A stretch of DNA of 38,929 nucleotides from contig JANWKZ010000071.1 in NCBI GenBank assembly GCA_025451115.1, positions 1 to 38,929 on the forward strand. Reading direction: 5' to 3'. The position numbers were made by a program, and so were the translations under genes. Numbering within the stretch: position 1 is the first letter of the stretch; each line of letters opens with the position of its first letter. The notes beneath the pieces are model-generated. The model was given only the letters and a program-made list of their open reading frames with translations, was not told the origin of the DNA and searched no databases. This document shows, piece after piece, positions 1-9,042 of this stretch. This DNA is from Bacteroidia bacterium. GTDB lineage: Bacteria; Bacteroidota; Bacteroidia; B-17B0; Aurantibacillaceae.

Positions 1-1530
1 ATCGAAACCGATAAGGCTACAATGGAATTTGAGTCTTTTTACGACGGTGTGCTTTTGTACATCGGTGCCGAAGCCGGCAAACCTGCTCCGATAGATTCTT
101 TGCTTGCGATCATTGGAAAAGAGGGAGAAGACATTAAAAGTATTATTGCCGCCAATCAAAACGGAGGCGGAGCTAAACAGGAACCTGTAAAGGAAACTGC
201 AACTAACGGCGCACAAAAAACGGTTGCTCCTGAGTTAGAGAAAAAAGAAGTTGCCGCTGTTGCAAAACCCGAAGTTCCTGCGGGAGTAAATATCATCCGC
301 ATGCCCAAGCTTAGCGATACCATGACGGATGGAGTGGTAGCTAAGTGGAATAAAAAAATCGGCGATAAAGTGAAGAACGGCGAATTGCTCGCAGAAATTG
401 AGACCGATAAAGCCACGATGGAATTCGAATCGTTCTATGATGGCGTGTTAATGCACATTGGCGCGGAAGCCGGTAAGCACGTGCCCATTGATTCACTCCT
501 TGCCATTGTGGGAACTACGGGCAAAGAAGATATTTCTAAAATTGTTGAATACGAAAAGTCAGCAGTAAGTCAAAAGTCAGAAGTTACAAGTCAGAAGGTA
601 GAAGTTGTAAAGCAGGAAACAAAAATGGCTGAAGCGGCTGTTGCAAACGTGGAACATGGATCTACCAAACACGGAACGGCTGTTTCTAACGGAAGGATCA
701 AAGCCTCTCCACTTGCAAAGAAGATCGCAAAAGATAAGGGCATCGATCTTTCAGTGGTAAGCGGGAGCGGGGATTTTGGCCGCATCATTAAAAAAGACAT
801 TGAATTCTATAGTCCGGGTGGTGCGCGGAAGTCGAGCTTTGTTGGAACAGAAAGTTTCACAGAAGAGCCTGTTTCGCAAATGCGCAAGGTCATTGCCAAA
901 CGCCTGGTAGAGAGCGTAACGAATGCGCCGCATTTCTATCTCACGATGGAGATCGATATGGACCATTGCATCGCATCGCGCGAAGCCATCAACAAAATTC
1001 AGGAGGTAAAAGTTTCCTATAATGATATTGTCATCAAAGCCTGCGCCGCAGCTTTAAGAAAGCATCCTAAAGTAAATGGAGCCTGGATGGGCGATAAGAT
1101 CCGCTACAACAATCACATTCACATCGGCATGGCTGTTGCGGTAGATGAAGGGCTTTTAGTTCCGGTAATTCGTTTTGCAGATGGAAAATCTCTGCAGGAA
1201 ATTGCTACCGAAGCAAAAGATTTCGGTAAACGCGCCCGCGAGAAAAAACTGCAGCCTAAAGATTGGGAAGGAAATACATTCACCGTTTCCAACCTGGGCA
1301 TGTTTGGTATTGATGAGTTTACTTCCATTATCAATTCACCCGAGGCCTGTATCCTCGCCGTTGGCGGAATTAAACAGGTTCCGGTTGTGAAGAACGGAGC
1401 CATCGTGCCCGGTAATGTAATGAAGATCACCCTGAGCTGCGACCACCGTGTGGTAGACGGAGCTACAGGCGCGGCCTTCCTGCAAACACTCAAGATATTC
1501 CTCGAGAATCCCGTTGCGATGTTCGTATAA
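1..1530 (+). CDS. aceF: Pyruvate dehydrogenase E2 (dihydrolipoamide acetyltransferase), 5'-truncated
   Basis: The reading frame is open from base 1, so the gene begins outside the window; 509 residues are visible. E2 transfers the acetyl group from lipoyl-lysine to CoA in the cytoplasmic pyruvate dehydrogenase complex. Domains in order: the end of a first lipoyl domain (ETDKATMEF; lipoyl Lys at bases 13-15), an Ala/Pro/Glu-rich linker, a complete second lipoyl domain (same motif near base 411), a long polar linker, the peripheral-subunit (E1/E3) binding domain (ASPLAKKIAKDKGIDL, near 703-750), and the CHAT-like catalytic domain with the active-site motif SCDHRVVDG near 1435-1460. It therefore has at least two lipoyl domains. 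The two-lipoyl form and the residues around the active site favour pyruvate over 2-oxoglutarate or branched-chain E2; this is inference. The ankyrin gene follows after 24 bp. Confidence 0.95.
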   Translation: METDKATMEFESFYDGVLLYIGAEAGKPAPIDSLLAIIGKEGEDIKSIIAANQNGGGAKQEPVKETATNGAQKTVAPELEKKEVAAVAKPEVPAGVNIIRMPKLSDTMTDGVVAKWNKKIGDKVKNGELLAEIETDKATMEFESFYDGVLMHIGAEAGKHVPIDSLLAIVGTTGKEDISKIVEYEKSAVSQKSEVTSQKVEVVKQETKMAEAAVANVEHGSTKHGTAVSNGRIKASPLAKKIAKDKGIDLSVVSGSGDFGRIIKKDIEFYSPGGARKSSFVGTESFTEEPVSQMRKVIAKRLVESVTNAPHFYLTMEIDMDHCIASREAINKIQEVKVSYNDIVIKACAAALRKHPKVNGAWMGDKIRYNNHIHIGMAVAVDEGLLVPVIRFADGKSLQEIATEAKDFGKRAREKKLQPKDWEGNTFTVSNLGMFGIDEFTSIINSPEACILAVGGIKQVPVVKNGAIVPGNVMKITLSCDHRVVDGATGAAFLQTLKIFLENPVAMFV

Positions 1531-1554
1531 GAACTTTCGCGCGCTTATTAATAG

Positions 1555-3057
1555 ATGTTCCGTTTCGGCGATATAGCGCGTGAGAATAAAGGCTCGGTCT
1601 TTAACCTGGTGCTTTCCTTTTGCATGCTGCTGCTGGGTCCTTATCTTATTCATGAAATAAAACTGGTAAAGGAACTCGATCACACCAATTTCGTAATTGC
1701 TTTTCTGCTGCTATTCGGCCTTCTTGCCGAACCCTATGGGCTCTACATCAAGATCAATTCAATTTACGCAAGCGACCACCGGGAGCGCGACTTCACCGGA
1801 CGATTTATTTATTTATGGCTGGCACATTGCGTAATAACGGTTCTCACTACACTCACAATGGCTTTTGCTATGCCGGGCCCGCTCAAATGGCTTAACCTGC
1901 CCCTGTTCTGGATCATTGGCATCAAAGAATTTATCCTTCTCTTCTTTCTTCTCAGTAAAGGAATTCTTATAAAAGATGAGGGAGATAAAAAACCAAAACT
2001 CAAAAAGGAAATTAAAAAGATCCCGGAGCAAAAAGTTTTCCTGGCCGATATCATACTTTCCATTTACGCTTTTCTTGTGTTTGCTGTTACCTGGCAGAGT
2101 GTGGGCGCCAGTGGTTTTTTAAGCGGCATTATGAACGAGCTGGCCGATAGTTTTCTTTTCAGGCTGTTTATGTATACGTTCATGTTCTTTCTTATTTACT
2201 ATCCCATCCGTATGGGGCATTTCATTGAGGAGTGGCTCGCCAAACGTACGCCGGAACAAAAACGTAATTACCGACTCTCGTTGCTGGTGGCCATGGCAAG
2301 TTGCATCGGGCCCTTGTTTGTGGGGGCAAAAGTTCCTGAGGCAGATGAGATAAACCTTACTGACCGTGCCGGTCGCACCCCGCTGATCAAGGCGATTGAA
2401 TATGAACCTCAGCCTTACCTGAAAAGATTGATCGACGCGGGGGCTGACATGAATGCGCAAGACACTTCCGGCAGGACAGCTTTGCATTACGCAGCCAAAG
2501 GTGGACGCTATGAGGCAATGGAATTGCTTTTGCAGAGTGGAGCCAATCCAAATATTCGTAGCAAGAGCGGCGGTACTCCATTAGCGCTCACCGCCGGTTT
2601 TCGTCACTATGATGCCATGGAAATGCTGCTGAAGTACGGAGCTGATCCCAACATTCCGTATTACGATGGCGATACGCCGCTGATGGTAGCCGCCGAGCAG
2701 GGTTTTAGTCCAGAGAACATTGAGCTTTTACTGAAATACAAAGCAGACGCCAACCAACAGAATGAGAACGGTTACAACGCTATTATGAAGTTCAGTCATT
2801 ACCATAATATCACCGACGAGAAGGATAAAAAAATACTTCAGCTACTCATAGAAAAAACGGATCTGAAACAGCGGGATAAAAAAGGACACAGCATAGTGTG
2901 GCATGCCACGGGTTACAATGGCTGGGCTTATACAGATGTAGCCTCTTACCTGATAGGAGCGGGCGCTTCTTTCGATTCAACTGATATCATAAACAAGGGC
3001 GGTTACAATATCCTCACGGGAGAGGTGCTCGAGACGGTCGATAGCACCGGCGACTGA
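1555..3057 (+). CDS. Multi-pass membrane protein with C-terminal ankyrin repeats
   Basis: A 500-residue protein. The N-terminal half carries about seven hydrophobic segments (roughly residues 11-33, 43-66, 83-107, 111-138, 161-184, 200-223 and 242-261). A Lys/Glu-rich loop lies near 139-158. From about residue 270 to 490 there are five to six ankyrin repeats with recognisable GRTPLIKA, GRTALHYAAKGG, LLLQSGANPN and LLKYGADPN cores. Ankyrin repeats bind proteins, so this is probably a membrane anchor or sensor with a cytoplasmic interaction domain; its ligand is unknown. I recognise no named family for the membrane part. It starts 24 bp after the E2 stop and may be co-transcribed with it. Its stop is one base from the stop of the convergent next gene. 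Confidence 0.85.
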   Translation: MFRFGDIARENKGSVFNLVLSFCMLLLGPYLIHEIKLVKELDHTNFVIAFLLLFGLLAEPYGLYIKINSIYASDHRERDFTGRFIYLWLAHCVITVLTTLTMAFAMPGPLKWLNLPLFWIIGIKEFILLFFLLSKGILIKDEGDKKPKLKKEIKKIPEQKVFLADIILSIYAFLVFAVTWQSVGASGFLSGIMNELADSFLFRLFMYTFMFFLIYYPIRMGHFIEEWLAKRTPEQKRNYRLSLLVAMASCIGPLFVGAKVPEADEINLTDRAGRTPLIKAIEYEPQPYLKRLIDAGADMNAQDTSGRTALHYAAKGGRYEAMELLLQSGANPNIRSKSGGTPLALTAGFRHYDAMEMLLKYGADPNIPYYDGDTPLMVAAEQGFSPENIELLLKYKADANQQNENGYNAIMKFSHYHNITDEKDKKILQLLIEKTDLKQRDKKGHSIVWHATGYNGWAYTDVASYLIGAGASFDSTDIINKGGYNILTGEVLETVDSTGD

Positions 3058-3058
3058 T

Positions 3059-5335
3059 CTATCTTTCGATCAGGAGTTTCGTACTGCTTTCTTTTCCGTT
3101 CACGGTAACAGAAACAAAGTATAATCCTCTGTGAAAGCCTTGTGTGCTCAATTGGAATTTCTCCGAGCGCACATCGGCCAGGTACATCAACTTTCCTTGC
3201 GAATCATAGATCTGTACAAAACTTTCTTCGTTGGTCCCGGTTTGTATAGTTACAAGGTCGGTAGCGGGGTTTGGATACACCTGAAGTTTGTTCTTATTTG
3301 CAATTCCTTCTGAAACGCCCATTGTGTTAGCCGGACCAAAAATGCTGGTTTGCCCCATGTATTCGTTCAGGAACAAATAGCCTTTGTTGTAGTACAGATC
3401 GGTAACGCCCCAAAGATTATCGTACACAAAATCGGCTCCATGATTGTAAACGGCTACTCTTGCGCAATTCGGTTTTGTGATGGCTCGCAAAGAATCCAAA
3501 GAAGAAGAAATGTAAAGCAGTGAATTATCAGAAGCCATGAAGATGCGATCGTTGGATAACATCGGAAATGGCGTTGCGTTTAAGTAAGTAAGCGTTACCA
3601 GGTTGGGATCGAAATAATATCTTGCCACGCCTTCGCCCACGCCTTCATAAAAGGCGAAGAGCGTGTCGTTCGACAACGTGAATGCTTTATAAGGCTGGAA
3701 AAAACTTCCAAGTGGTGTTACAGCGAAAGCTGCCACGCTCATGTTACTTGTATTGAAGATAAGTATCGAATCGTGAGATAGAGTAAAAAGATGCCCGGTT
3801 ACAGGATGGAATAGGATATCAGCTACATTGTTCTTCTGGCGATAAAAAGTGATCTTGGGTTGCGTAGGGGTACTCACATCGCCAACAACGATCTTTTTAT
3901 TGTTAGGCGCGATGTTCTCTATTACAGCTATTTTTCCATTATGGTAACGCGATTTTTCAAAATCAGAGATGATAAATGTACCCTGGTCAACCGTTGTATC
4001 GGCTACAAAAGAAAGATTGTTGTTCACGTCTCGCACGCGCAGTCTTTTCCCGGTTAAGTACCAGCCGTAAGCGTAATCTGCCGAATCGGAGATACTGATA
4101 GCTCTGCAAAAACCAACAACAGTATCCTCAGCAAGGAGCACCGGGTTCTGCATATTGCTTACGTCAAACGAGCGCATGCCAAAACCTTCGCTGGCTTCCA
4201 CCAGTTTGTTCTTGGCCTTCGCGCTGCCATGACACCAACCACCGGTAATTGTTTTTTTACGGAACACCTCGCTGTAAATATTGCTCACGTCCATAGTAAG
4301 GATTCCATACCATTCGGAAGCAATATACATCGTGCGTGTTACGGGATCAATATCACAATCGAAATGATAAAGCCCGGCGTAAATATCAGTAAGAAAGGAT
4401 ACGTTGCCTTGTGTGTGACCATCATAAACGTAGATCTGCCCGGTGAACGGGCCACCGCTGTAATTGTTAGGCCCACCACCGTGCGTAGAAACATAAACGG
4501 TATCGTTGATAATAGTAGCGTTCATAGGATTGGAAATACTTCCCAGGATCAGCATTCCTTTGATGGTGTCGCTAAACACCTGGGTGGGACTGCCCGGGTT
4601 TGTATAATCGAGCACATAATATCTTCCATCCACGAACGAATTTGTGATAGTGCCGCCCATCACGTGCAGCATTTTGGTGTTCTGCCCGAAGTTCACATCC
4701 TGCACATCGCTCTGTGTATCGTTATAAAAACCCAGTTGTGATCCTGTTTTTAAATTATAAATGTAAATGCCGTCCTGTGTATTACCCGAAGAATAGCAGG
4801 CTGTAAAAGCAAGTAAGCTGTCTTTTACATCCACCCCACGCACACGCGTGGTTGTTCCGGTGAAGGTAGTTACGGTGCCCAGGAAAGAAAAACTGCTGCC
4901 GTTGTCTTTTAAAAGGTTGATCCTGGTTTTGGCAGCCACTAAAATACTGTCGCCATAAAAAGCGATATCGTAGATCGATTCATTAATACTTGCCGGGGAG
5001 TAGTGACTTACAAACGCGGGCTGAGCTGGATTAGACACGTTGTACTTCCATAAACCATCGTGGTTGGCACATATATAAAGAAAGCCGTTGCGCACCGTCA
5101 TGTAATCGATGTTCGAAATAAAACGAATGGAATCCGTGGCTGTGCCCGGTGTTTTATTGGGCCCGGTAAGTGGGAATACGATCAGGGTATTGGCGCAGCC
5201 GGCGTACAGGTAGTTATTGTAATAACATACTTCGTAACCCGATCCACCTTTGGTAGAAGCCAGGTAATTGAGGGGGTTTTGCGCAAGACAAAAAGTAACA
5301 AATAGCTGGAAAGCAAAAAATAAGCGTGTTTTCAT
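3059..5335 (-). CDS. T9SS-exported protein with LVIVD-like beta-propeller repeats
   Basis: About 758 residues from the ATG at 5335. I prefer this start to the upstream in-frame ATG at 5395 because it opens directly onto a signal peptide (MKTRLFFAFQLFVTFCLAQ). The body has repeated segments of the type 'Y-V-D-V-S-N-P-x-x-P' (KYNVSNPAQP, MDVSNIYSE, FDVSNMQNP, GDVSTPTQP), characteristic of LVIVD or beta-propeller surface proteins. The C-terminus is a T9SS type A sorting domain (VYPNPATDLVTI followed by GLYFVSV and KLLIER), so the protein should cross the outer membrane through the type IX system and be cleaved or attached there. The substrate or ligand is unknown. The HPP gene lies directly upstream. 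Confidence 0.9.
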   Translation of the reverse strand: MKTRLFFAFQLFVTFCLAQNPLNYLASTKGGSGYEVCYYNNYLYAGCANTLIVFPLTGPNKTPGTATDSIRFISNIDYMTVRNGFLYICANHDGLWKYNVSNPAQPAFVSHYSPASINESIYDIAFYGDSILVAAKTRINLLKDNGSSFSFLGTVTTFTGTTTRVRGVDVKDSLLAFTACYSSGNTQDGIYIYNLKTGSQLGFYNDTQSDVQDVNFGQNTKMLHVMGGTITNSFVDGRYYVLDYTNPGSPTQVFSDTIKGMLILGSISNPMNATIINDTVYVSTHGGGPNNYSGGPFTGQIYVYDGHTQGNVSFLTDIYAGLYHFDCDIDPVTRTMYIASEWYGILTMDVSNIYSEVFRKKTITGGWCHGSAKAKNKLVEASEGFGMRSFDVSNMQNPVLLAEDTVVGFCRAISISDSADYAYGWYLTGKRLRVRDVNNNLSFVADTTVDQGTFIISDFEKSRYHNGKIAVIENIAPNNKKIVVGDVSTPTQPKITFYRQKNNVADILFHPVTGHLFTLSHDSILIFNTSNMSVAAFAVTPLGSFFQPYKAFTLSNDTLFAFYEGVGEGVARYYFDPNLVTLTYLNATPFPMLSNDRIFMASDNSLLYISSSLDSLRAITKPNCARVAVYNHGADFVYDNLWGVTDLYYNKGYLFLNEYMGQTSIFGPANTMGVSEGIANKNKLQVYPNPATDLVTIQTGTNEESFVQIYDSQGKLMYLADVRSEKFQLSTQGFHRGLYFVSVTVNGKESSTKLLIER

Positions 5336-5395
5336 TCTTTTGGTTGTTTGGGGCTTTGATGTATTAAAAATAGGAAAGTTTAAAACACTTTCCAA

Positions 5396-5959
5396 CTATT
5401 TCCTCAACCCCTTCGTAAACCTCGAATCGGTAGGATACTTCCGGTGCGAGGTTATGTTATTGAAGATAAGCGCCACCACAAATAAGATCAGTACGCCCGA
5501 GAGTACGGGCGTTAACACAAACAAATAACCCAATTCCTTCGAGCTGGTAACCGCTATCAAAGCCGTGGCGCCGCCCGGCGGATGCATGGTCTTTGTTATC
5601 TGCATCAAAACAATTGACAGCGCTACAGCGGTAGGAGCAGTGAGCCAAACAATATCGGGCATCAATTTAAAAACGGTAACACCAACCAAAGCAGAAACAA
5701 TATGTCCGCCAATTAAATTACGCGGCTGCGCCAGCGGACTTTGTATAGCGCCATACACCAAAACACTAGAGGCGCCAAAAGATCCAATTAAATAAACGCT
5801 GTCCTGCGCGCCCAAAATACCGCTCTGCGCAAAAGCAATAAGCCCTATTCCAAAAAAAGCACCCAGGAACGACCAGATATGCTCCTTCGCGTCAACCAGC
5901 GTTTCCCTGTACACCACATATCTCGAGATCCTTGATATCCGCTTTATCTTCTTCCGCAT
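5396..5959 (-). CDS. HPP-family integral membrane protein
   Basis: A 187-residue membrane protein with four to five hydrophobic helices, a positively charged N-terminus and a charged C-terminal tail. The family signature is visible: GSFGASSVLVYGAIQSPLAQ at about residues 59-78, followed by RNLIGGH, and the eponymous HPP in MHPPGGATAL (about 125-134). HPP proteins have been linked to nitrite transport into chloroplasts in plants and cyanobacteria; in Bacteroidota the substrate is not established. It has its own perfect -7 box (5970-5977), and a terminator separates it from the operon upstream. The start at 5959 fits that promoter. Confidence 0.9.
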   Translation of the reverse strand: MRKKIKRISRISRYVVYRETLVDAKEHIWSFLGAFFGIGLIAFAQSGILGAQDSVYLIGSFGASSVLVYGAIQSPLAQPRNLIGGHIVSALVGVTVFKLMPDIVWLTAPTAVALSIVLMQITKTMHPPGGATALIAVTSSKELGYLFVLTPVLSGVLILFVVALIFNNITSHRKYPTDSRFTKGLRK

Positions 5960-5969
5960 CTTGTCAGTT

Positions 5970-5977
5970 CAAAAGTA
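5970..5977 (-). promoter_or_regulatory. -7 promoter box for the HPP gene
   Basis: On the minus strand this reads TACTTTTG, a perfect match to the Bacteroidota primary-sigma -7 consensus TAnnTTTG. It sits 10 bp before the ATG at 5959. No convincing -33 TTTG is seen at the usual spacing. Confidence 0.55.
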
Positions 5978-5995
5978 CTAAATCATCAGCCCGCC

Positions 5996-6027
5996 TAAAA
6001 ACAAAAATGGCGAGGTAAACTCGCCAT
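5996..6027 (-). terminator. Rho-independent terminator of the sucC/lipoprotein unit
   Basis: The stem ATGGCGAG/CTCGCCAT (6007-6014 with 6020-6027, loop GTAAA) is perfect over 8 bp. Read on the minus strand it is followed by TTTTTGTTTTT. It ends transcripts coming from the 6065-6559 gene. Confidence 0.8.
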
Positions 6028-6064
6028 CTTGAGACTTTGTCTCTCGACCAAAAAGGTTATAATA

Positions 6065-6559
6065 CTAATATTGCGAGAAGCCGGTCTTATCAGCAACCTT
6101 ATGCTCTATCAACATACCTACGCAGGCCGCGTCAGAAGGTTTTCCTTTTTCTTCTTTCACTTCACCGGTAGGCACAGTAAGTTCAATTACCAATTGGCGG
6201 GTAGAACCAGCCGAGAACTCGAATTGGTGCGTATCCTCGTTCTTCTGGCTGTCAAACAGCAACTCCATTGTGCGGCCGTCAAATATCTTAAAGTGGATCT
6301 TGTCGCCCAAGATCTCCACATCGCAGCAAACGGTCATGCGGTAGTCCATTCCCTTGTAAACTACACAACGCATTTTAGAGGTTGTTCCCTGCGAGAACAA
6401 ACCGCTCTTTGATTGTGAGTTGTACCCGAAAGCCTTTCTGTCAGCCTTGGTTCCTTCAATAATACAATTGCTTTTGTGGTAACCGCCACAGACACTGGCC
6501 TGGGCAAACGCGCTGCTCATCCCTAAACAAGCAGCCAGTATTAAAAATAATTTCTTCAT
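6065..6559 (-). CDS. Small secreted protein of unknown function
   Basis: 164 residues with a clear signal peptide (MKKLFLILAACLGMSSAFAQ), so it is exported to the periplasm or beyond. The mature part has several cysteines (VCGGYHKSNC, VCCDVEI, AACVGML), suggesting disulfides, and alternating polar/hydrophobic stretches that suggest beta structure. There is no T9SS tail and no lipobox. It starts 11 bp after the stop of the lipoprotein gene and shares its terminator, so the two are probably one transcript. I recognise no named family. Confidence 0.8.
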   Translation of the reverse strand: MKKLFLILAACLGMSSAFAQASVCGGYHKSNCIIEGTKADRKAFGYNSQSKSGLFSQGTTSKMRCVVYKGMDYRMTVCCDVEILGDKIHFKIFDGRTMELLFDSQKNEDTHQFEFSAGSTRQLVIELTVPTGEVKEEKGKPSDAACVGMLIEHKVADKTGFSQY

Positions 6560-6570
6560 GATCTTTTCTT

Positions 6571-7494
6571 TTATTTTCCTGCAGTAAATGAATTGCGTAT
6601 AGATGCTACTTTCTCGGCAATGGCTTTGTATTGCACATCGGTCATCGACAGTTCTTCGCCGCCGCCTAATACAACCTTGTTGTCTTTACCTTCTTTTTTC
6701 ATTTCCACTTTTCCTTTATCGGTAGCGGTAACATCCTGCTCAAAAGCAGCTTTCAGGTCGTTCAGTTTTACGATAACATCTTTCACGCTCGCATCGCTTT
6801 CGTATTTTTTCATGAAATCGATGATGTTCTCCAGGGTGAATTTCTCACCGGCAATACGCTCAACAGCGGGGCTGTTCTTTTCGTATTTAATAAGGTTGGT
6901 GGCAATGTATAAACCCTCAATGTAACCACCCGCAACAACCAGGGCAAGTGTATTCCCTTGCTGGCCATTTTGCAACGTTTCAAAAGAAGAGAAATACATA
7001 TCATCAGCTATCTCAACCAATGAATCGGGGTTCCCCATGTTCTTTTCCAAACGTTTCACCATGTCGGCTTTAATGCTGGTAGAAACACCTATCTCATCAC
7101 CCAATTGCTTTACCACTTTAAAATACTTCAGCGCCTCGGCACCAATTTCAAAGATGGAACAATAAGTAAGGTCGCAGCTGTAGATACCAAAGTTCACAGC
7201 CTTTGATTTCGCGTCGCTGTAGGTTTTTGCGTTATCAGGGCTGTTAAGTACATCTGTGCGTTTGTTGTTCTTGCTACCCACCTGGCGGATGAACTGGAAC
7301 ATTTCTTTGGGAGAAGGTACCTGATATGACATCTCGTTGGAAGGCACACTGTTATTGGCCGCCGAAGAGTCAACTTTCGTTGTATCGGTCATATGCTCAT
7401 CGCCGTCGGGCTTATCGCCGTTACCGCAAGAGGCCAGAACCAGCGTCCCGCTTAAAGCAAGCAGGCTTAACTTATTAAAAATGATTTTTTTCAT
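6571..7494 (-). CDS. Predicted lipoprotein of unknown function
   Basis: 307 residues. The N-terminus is a type II signal peptide with a lipobox (LVLASC, Cys about 23), followed by an Asp/Ser-rich acidic linker. The remainder looks alpha-helical, with regular charged/hydrophobic spacing. A Ser-Pro-containing stretch, VPSPKEMFQFIRQVG, begins the folded part. The protein should be anchored in a membrane facing the periplasm. It lies 25 bp downstream of sucC and 11 bp upstream of the small secreted protein gene. The function is not recognised; similar lipoproteins are common in Bacteroidota, but I cannot name a domain. Confidence 0.8.
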   Translation of the reverse strand: MKKIIFNKLSLLALSGTLVLASCGNGDKPDGDEHMTDTTKVDSSAANNSVPSNEMSYQVPSPKEMFQFIRQVGSKNNKRTDVLNSPDNAKTYSDAKSKAVNFGIYSCDLTYCSIFEIGAEALKYFKVVKQLGDEIGVSTSIKADMVKRLEKNMGNPDSLVEIADDMYFSSFETLQNGQQGNTLALVVAGGYIEGLYIATNLIKYEKNSPAVERIAGEKFTLENIIDFMKKYESDASVKDVIVKLNDLKAAFEQDVTATDKGKVEMKKEGKDNKVVLGGGEELSMTDVQYKAIAEKVASIRNSFTAGK

Positions 7495-7519
7495 AATTTT
7501 AATTGGGTAAGCAAATCTA

Positions 7520-8713
7520 TTAATTATTTATCACTTTTTTAACTAAATCAGCAGCTTCCTGCAATTGGATAGCCGAATAAACCTTTAATCCTGAGGCATC
7601 TATCAGTTTTTTGGCCTCCTCGGCATTTGTTCCCTGCAGCCTCACAATAAGGGGTACAGGTATATTGCCCATATTCTTGTAGGCATCCACAATACCCTGG
7701 GCCACACGGTCGCAACGTACAATACCGCCAAAAATATTCACCAAAATGGCCTTTACATTGCTGTCACGCAATATGATACGGAAGGCTTTCTCCACCCTTT
7801 CCGCGTTGGCTGTTCCGCCCACATCCAGGAAGTTGGCAGGGTCACCGCCGCTCAGTTTAATAATGTCCATGGTGGCCATGGCCAAACCGGCCCCGTTCAC
7901 CATACAACCCACGTTTCCGTCCAGTTTAACGTAGTTAAGTTCTGCGTCCTTGGCCTCAACCTCGGTAGGGTCTTCCTCGCTCAGGTCGCGTAATTTCTCA
8001 TAATCCGGGTGGCGGTAAAGGCCGTTCCCGTCAAAGCTCACCTTGCTGTCAACCGCAATGATCTTGTCGTCGCTCGTCTTCAGAACAGGATTAATTTCAA
8101 ATAAAGAAGCATCTATGCTGTCGTAGGCCTTGTACAAGCTGGCTACGAATTTGGTCATTTCCTTAAAGGCGTTTCCGCTCAGGCCCAGGTTAAAGGCAAT
8201 TTTGCGGCACTGAAAATCGCGCAGGCCCACTTTAGGGTCAATATGCTCTTTCCAGATCTTATCCGGTGTGTGTTCTGCCACCGCCTCAATGTCCATTCCT
8301 CCTTCTGTAGAGTAAATGATCACGTTATGTCCCTTACTGCGGTCAAGCATCACGCTCATGTAAAATTCTTTGGTAGGTGTAGCTCCGGGATAGTAAACAT
8401 CCTGCGCAACAAGCACCTTGTTCACCTTTTTTCCTTTAGCTCCGGTTTGGGGTGTTACCAATTGCATGCCAATTATGGCGGTGCTCTTTTCTTTCACCTC
8501 GTCCAGGTTCTTGGCCAGCTTCACGCCTCCGCCTTTTCCGCGGCCTCCCGCGTGTATCTGGGCTTTAATTACCACCCAATCGCTGTTATATTTGGCCTTT
8601 AACTCTTTTGCTGCTGCAATAGCCTGGTCGGGGGTCTCCGCCACAATGCCTTCCTGCACTGCTACGCCAAAGCTTTTTAAGATCTGTTTTCCCTGGTATT
8701 CGTGAATGTTCAT
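7520..8713 (-). CDS. sucC: Succinyl-CoA synthetase (ADP-forming), beta subunit
   Basis: 397 residues, the usual length. It begins MNIHEYQGKQILKSFGV, the diagnostic start of SucC, and continues with an ATP-grasp fold: KAQIHAGGRGKGGGVK (ATP loop), then FEINPV. The C-terminal ligase-CoA part contains VNIFGGIVRCD. With SucD it makes succinate and ATP from succinyl-CoA in the TCA cycle. No sucD lies next to it in this window, so the alpha subunit must be encoded elsewhere. A perfect -7 box lies 20 bp upstream of the ATG. Confidence 0.97.
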   Translation of the reverse strand: MNIHEYQGKQILKSFGVAVQEGIVAETPDQAIAAAKELKAKYNSDWVVIKAQIHAGGRGKGGGVKLAKNLDEVKEKSTAIIGMQLVTPQTGAKGKKVNKVLVAQDVYYPGATPTKEFYMSVMLDRSKGHNVIIYSTEGGMDIEAVAEHTPDKIWKEHIDPKVGLRDFQCRKIAFNLGLSGNAFKEMTKFVASLYKAYDSIDASLFEINPVLKTSDDKIIAVDSKVSFDGNGLYRHPDYEKLRDLSEEDPTEVEAKDAELNYVKLDGNVGCMVNGAGLAMATMDIIKLSGGDPANFLDVGGTANAERVEKAFRIILRDSNVKAILVNIFGGIVRCDRVAQGIVDAYKNMGNIPVPLIVRLQGTNAEEAKKLIDASGLKVYSAIQLQEAADLVKKVINN

Positions 8714-9042
8714 GCGCTAAAAATATTATCCTTCAAAAATAGGGTTTTTATTGGAGTACAGGCATTTATTTTGTGGTTTTTTGGGCGTTCCCCCGCGATA
8801 GTCATTTGAGTTTTTTATCGGCATTTCGTGTGGGGTCGGGCCACTGAGGGGTTCCGCTTTTTGCAGCTACAGACTGTTCCATCATAATAGAATCATACTA
8901 ATCTGCGTCATCCGCGTTCCTTATCACATCATACTCGGCAAAAGAGCCCCTGCGAGCCCTCTGTGTCCCTAACGCAGAGCAGCCAATACAGAAAAATGTA
9001 GAATCAAATTCACCCCAAAAATTGTTTTATCTTAGTCAGCCC
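8714..9042. other. Gene-free stretch with fragments of dispersed repeats
   Basis: About 330 bp between the divergent sucC and TPR genes. It contains the sucC promoter, and a segment (about 8778-8855) with GGGCGTTCCCCC, GGGGTCGGGCC and GGGGTTCCGC, which resembles from memory a dispersed intergenic repeat of Bacteroidota. It also contains CTGCGTCATCCGCGTTC-like and CTCTGTGTCC-like words and an interrupted inverted pair CTGCG/CGCAG (about 8950-8976). No ORF or RNA gene is supported. Confidence 0.4.
8734..8741 (-). promoter_or_regulatory. -7 promoter box for sucC
   Basis: The minus strand reads TATTTTTG (TAnnTTTG). The box ends 20 bp from the sucC ATG, giving a short leader. No clear -33 element. 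Confidence 0.5.

Noticed and set aside
4229-4741. 170-codon open frame on +
   Set aside because: Antisense to the LVIVD-repeat T9SS protein, with no recognisable domain.
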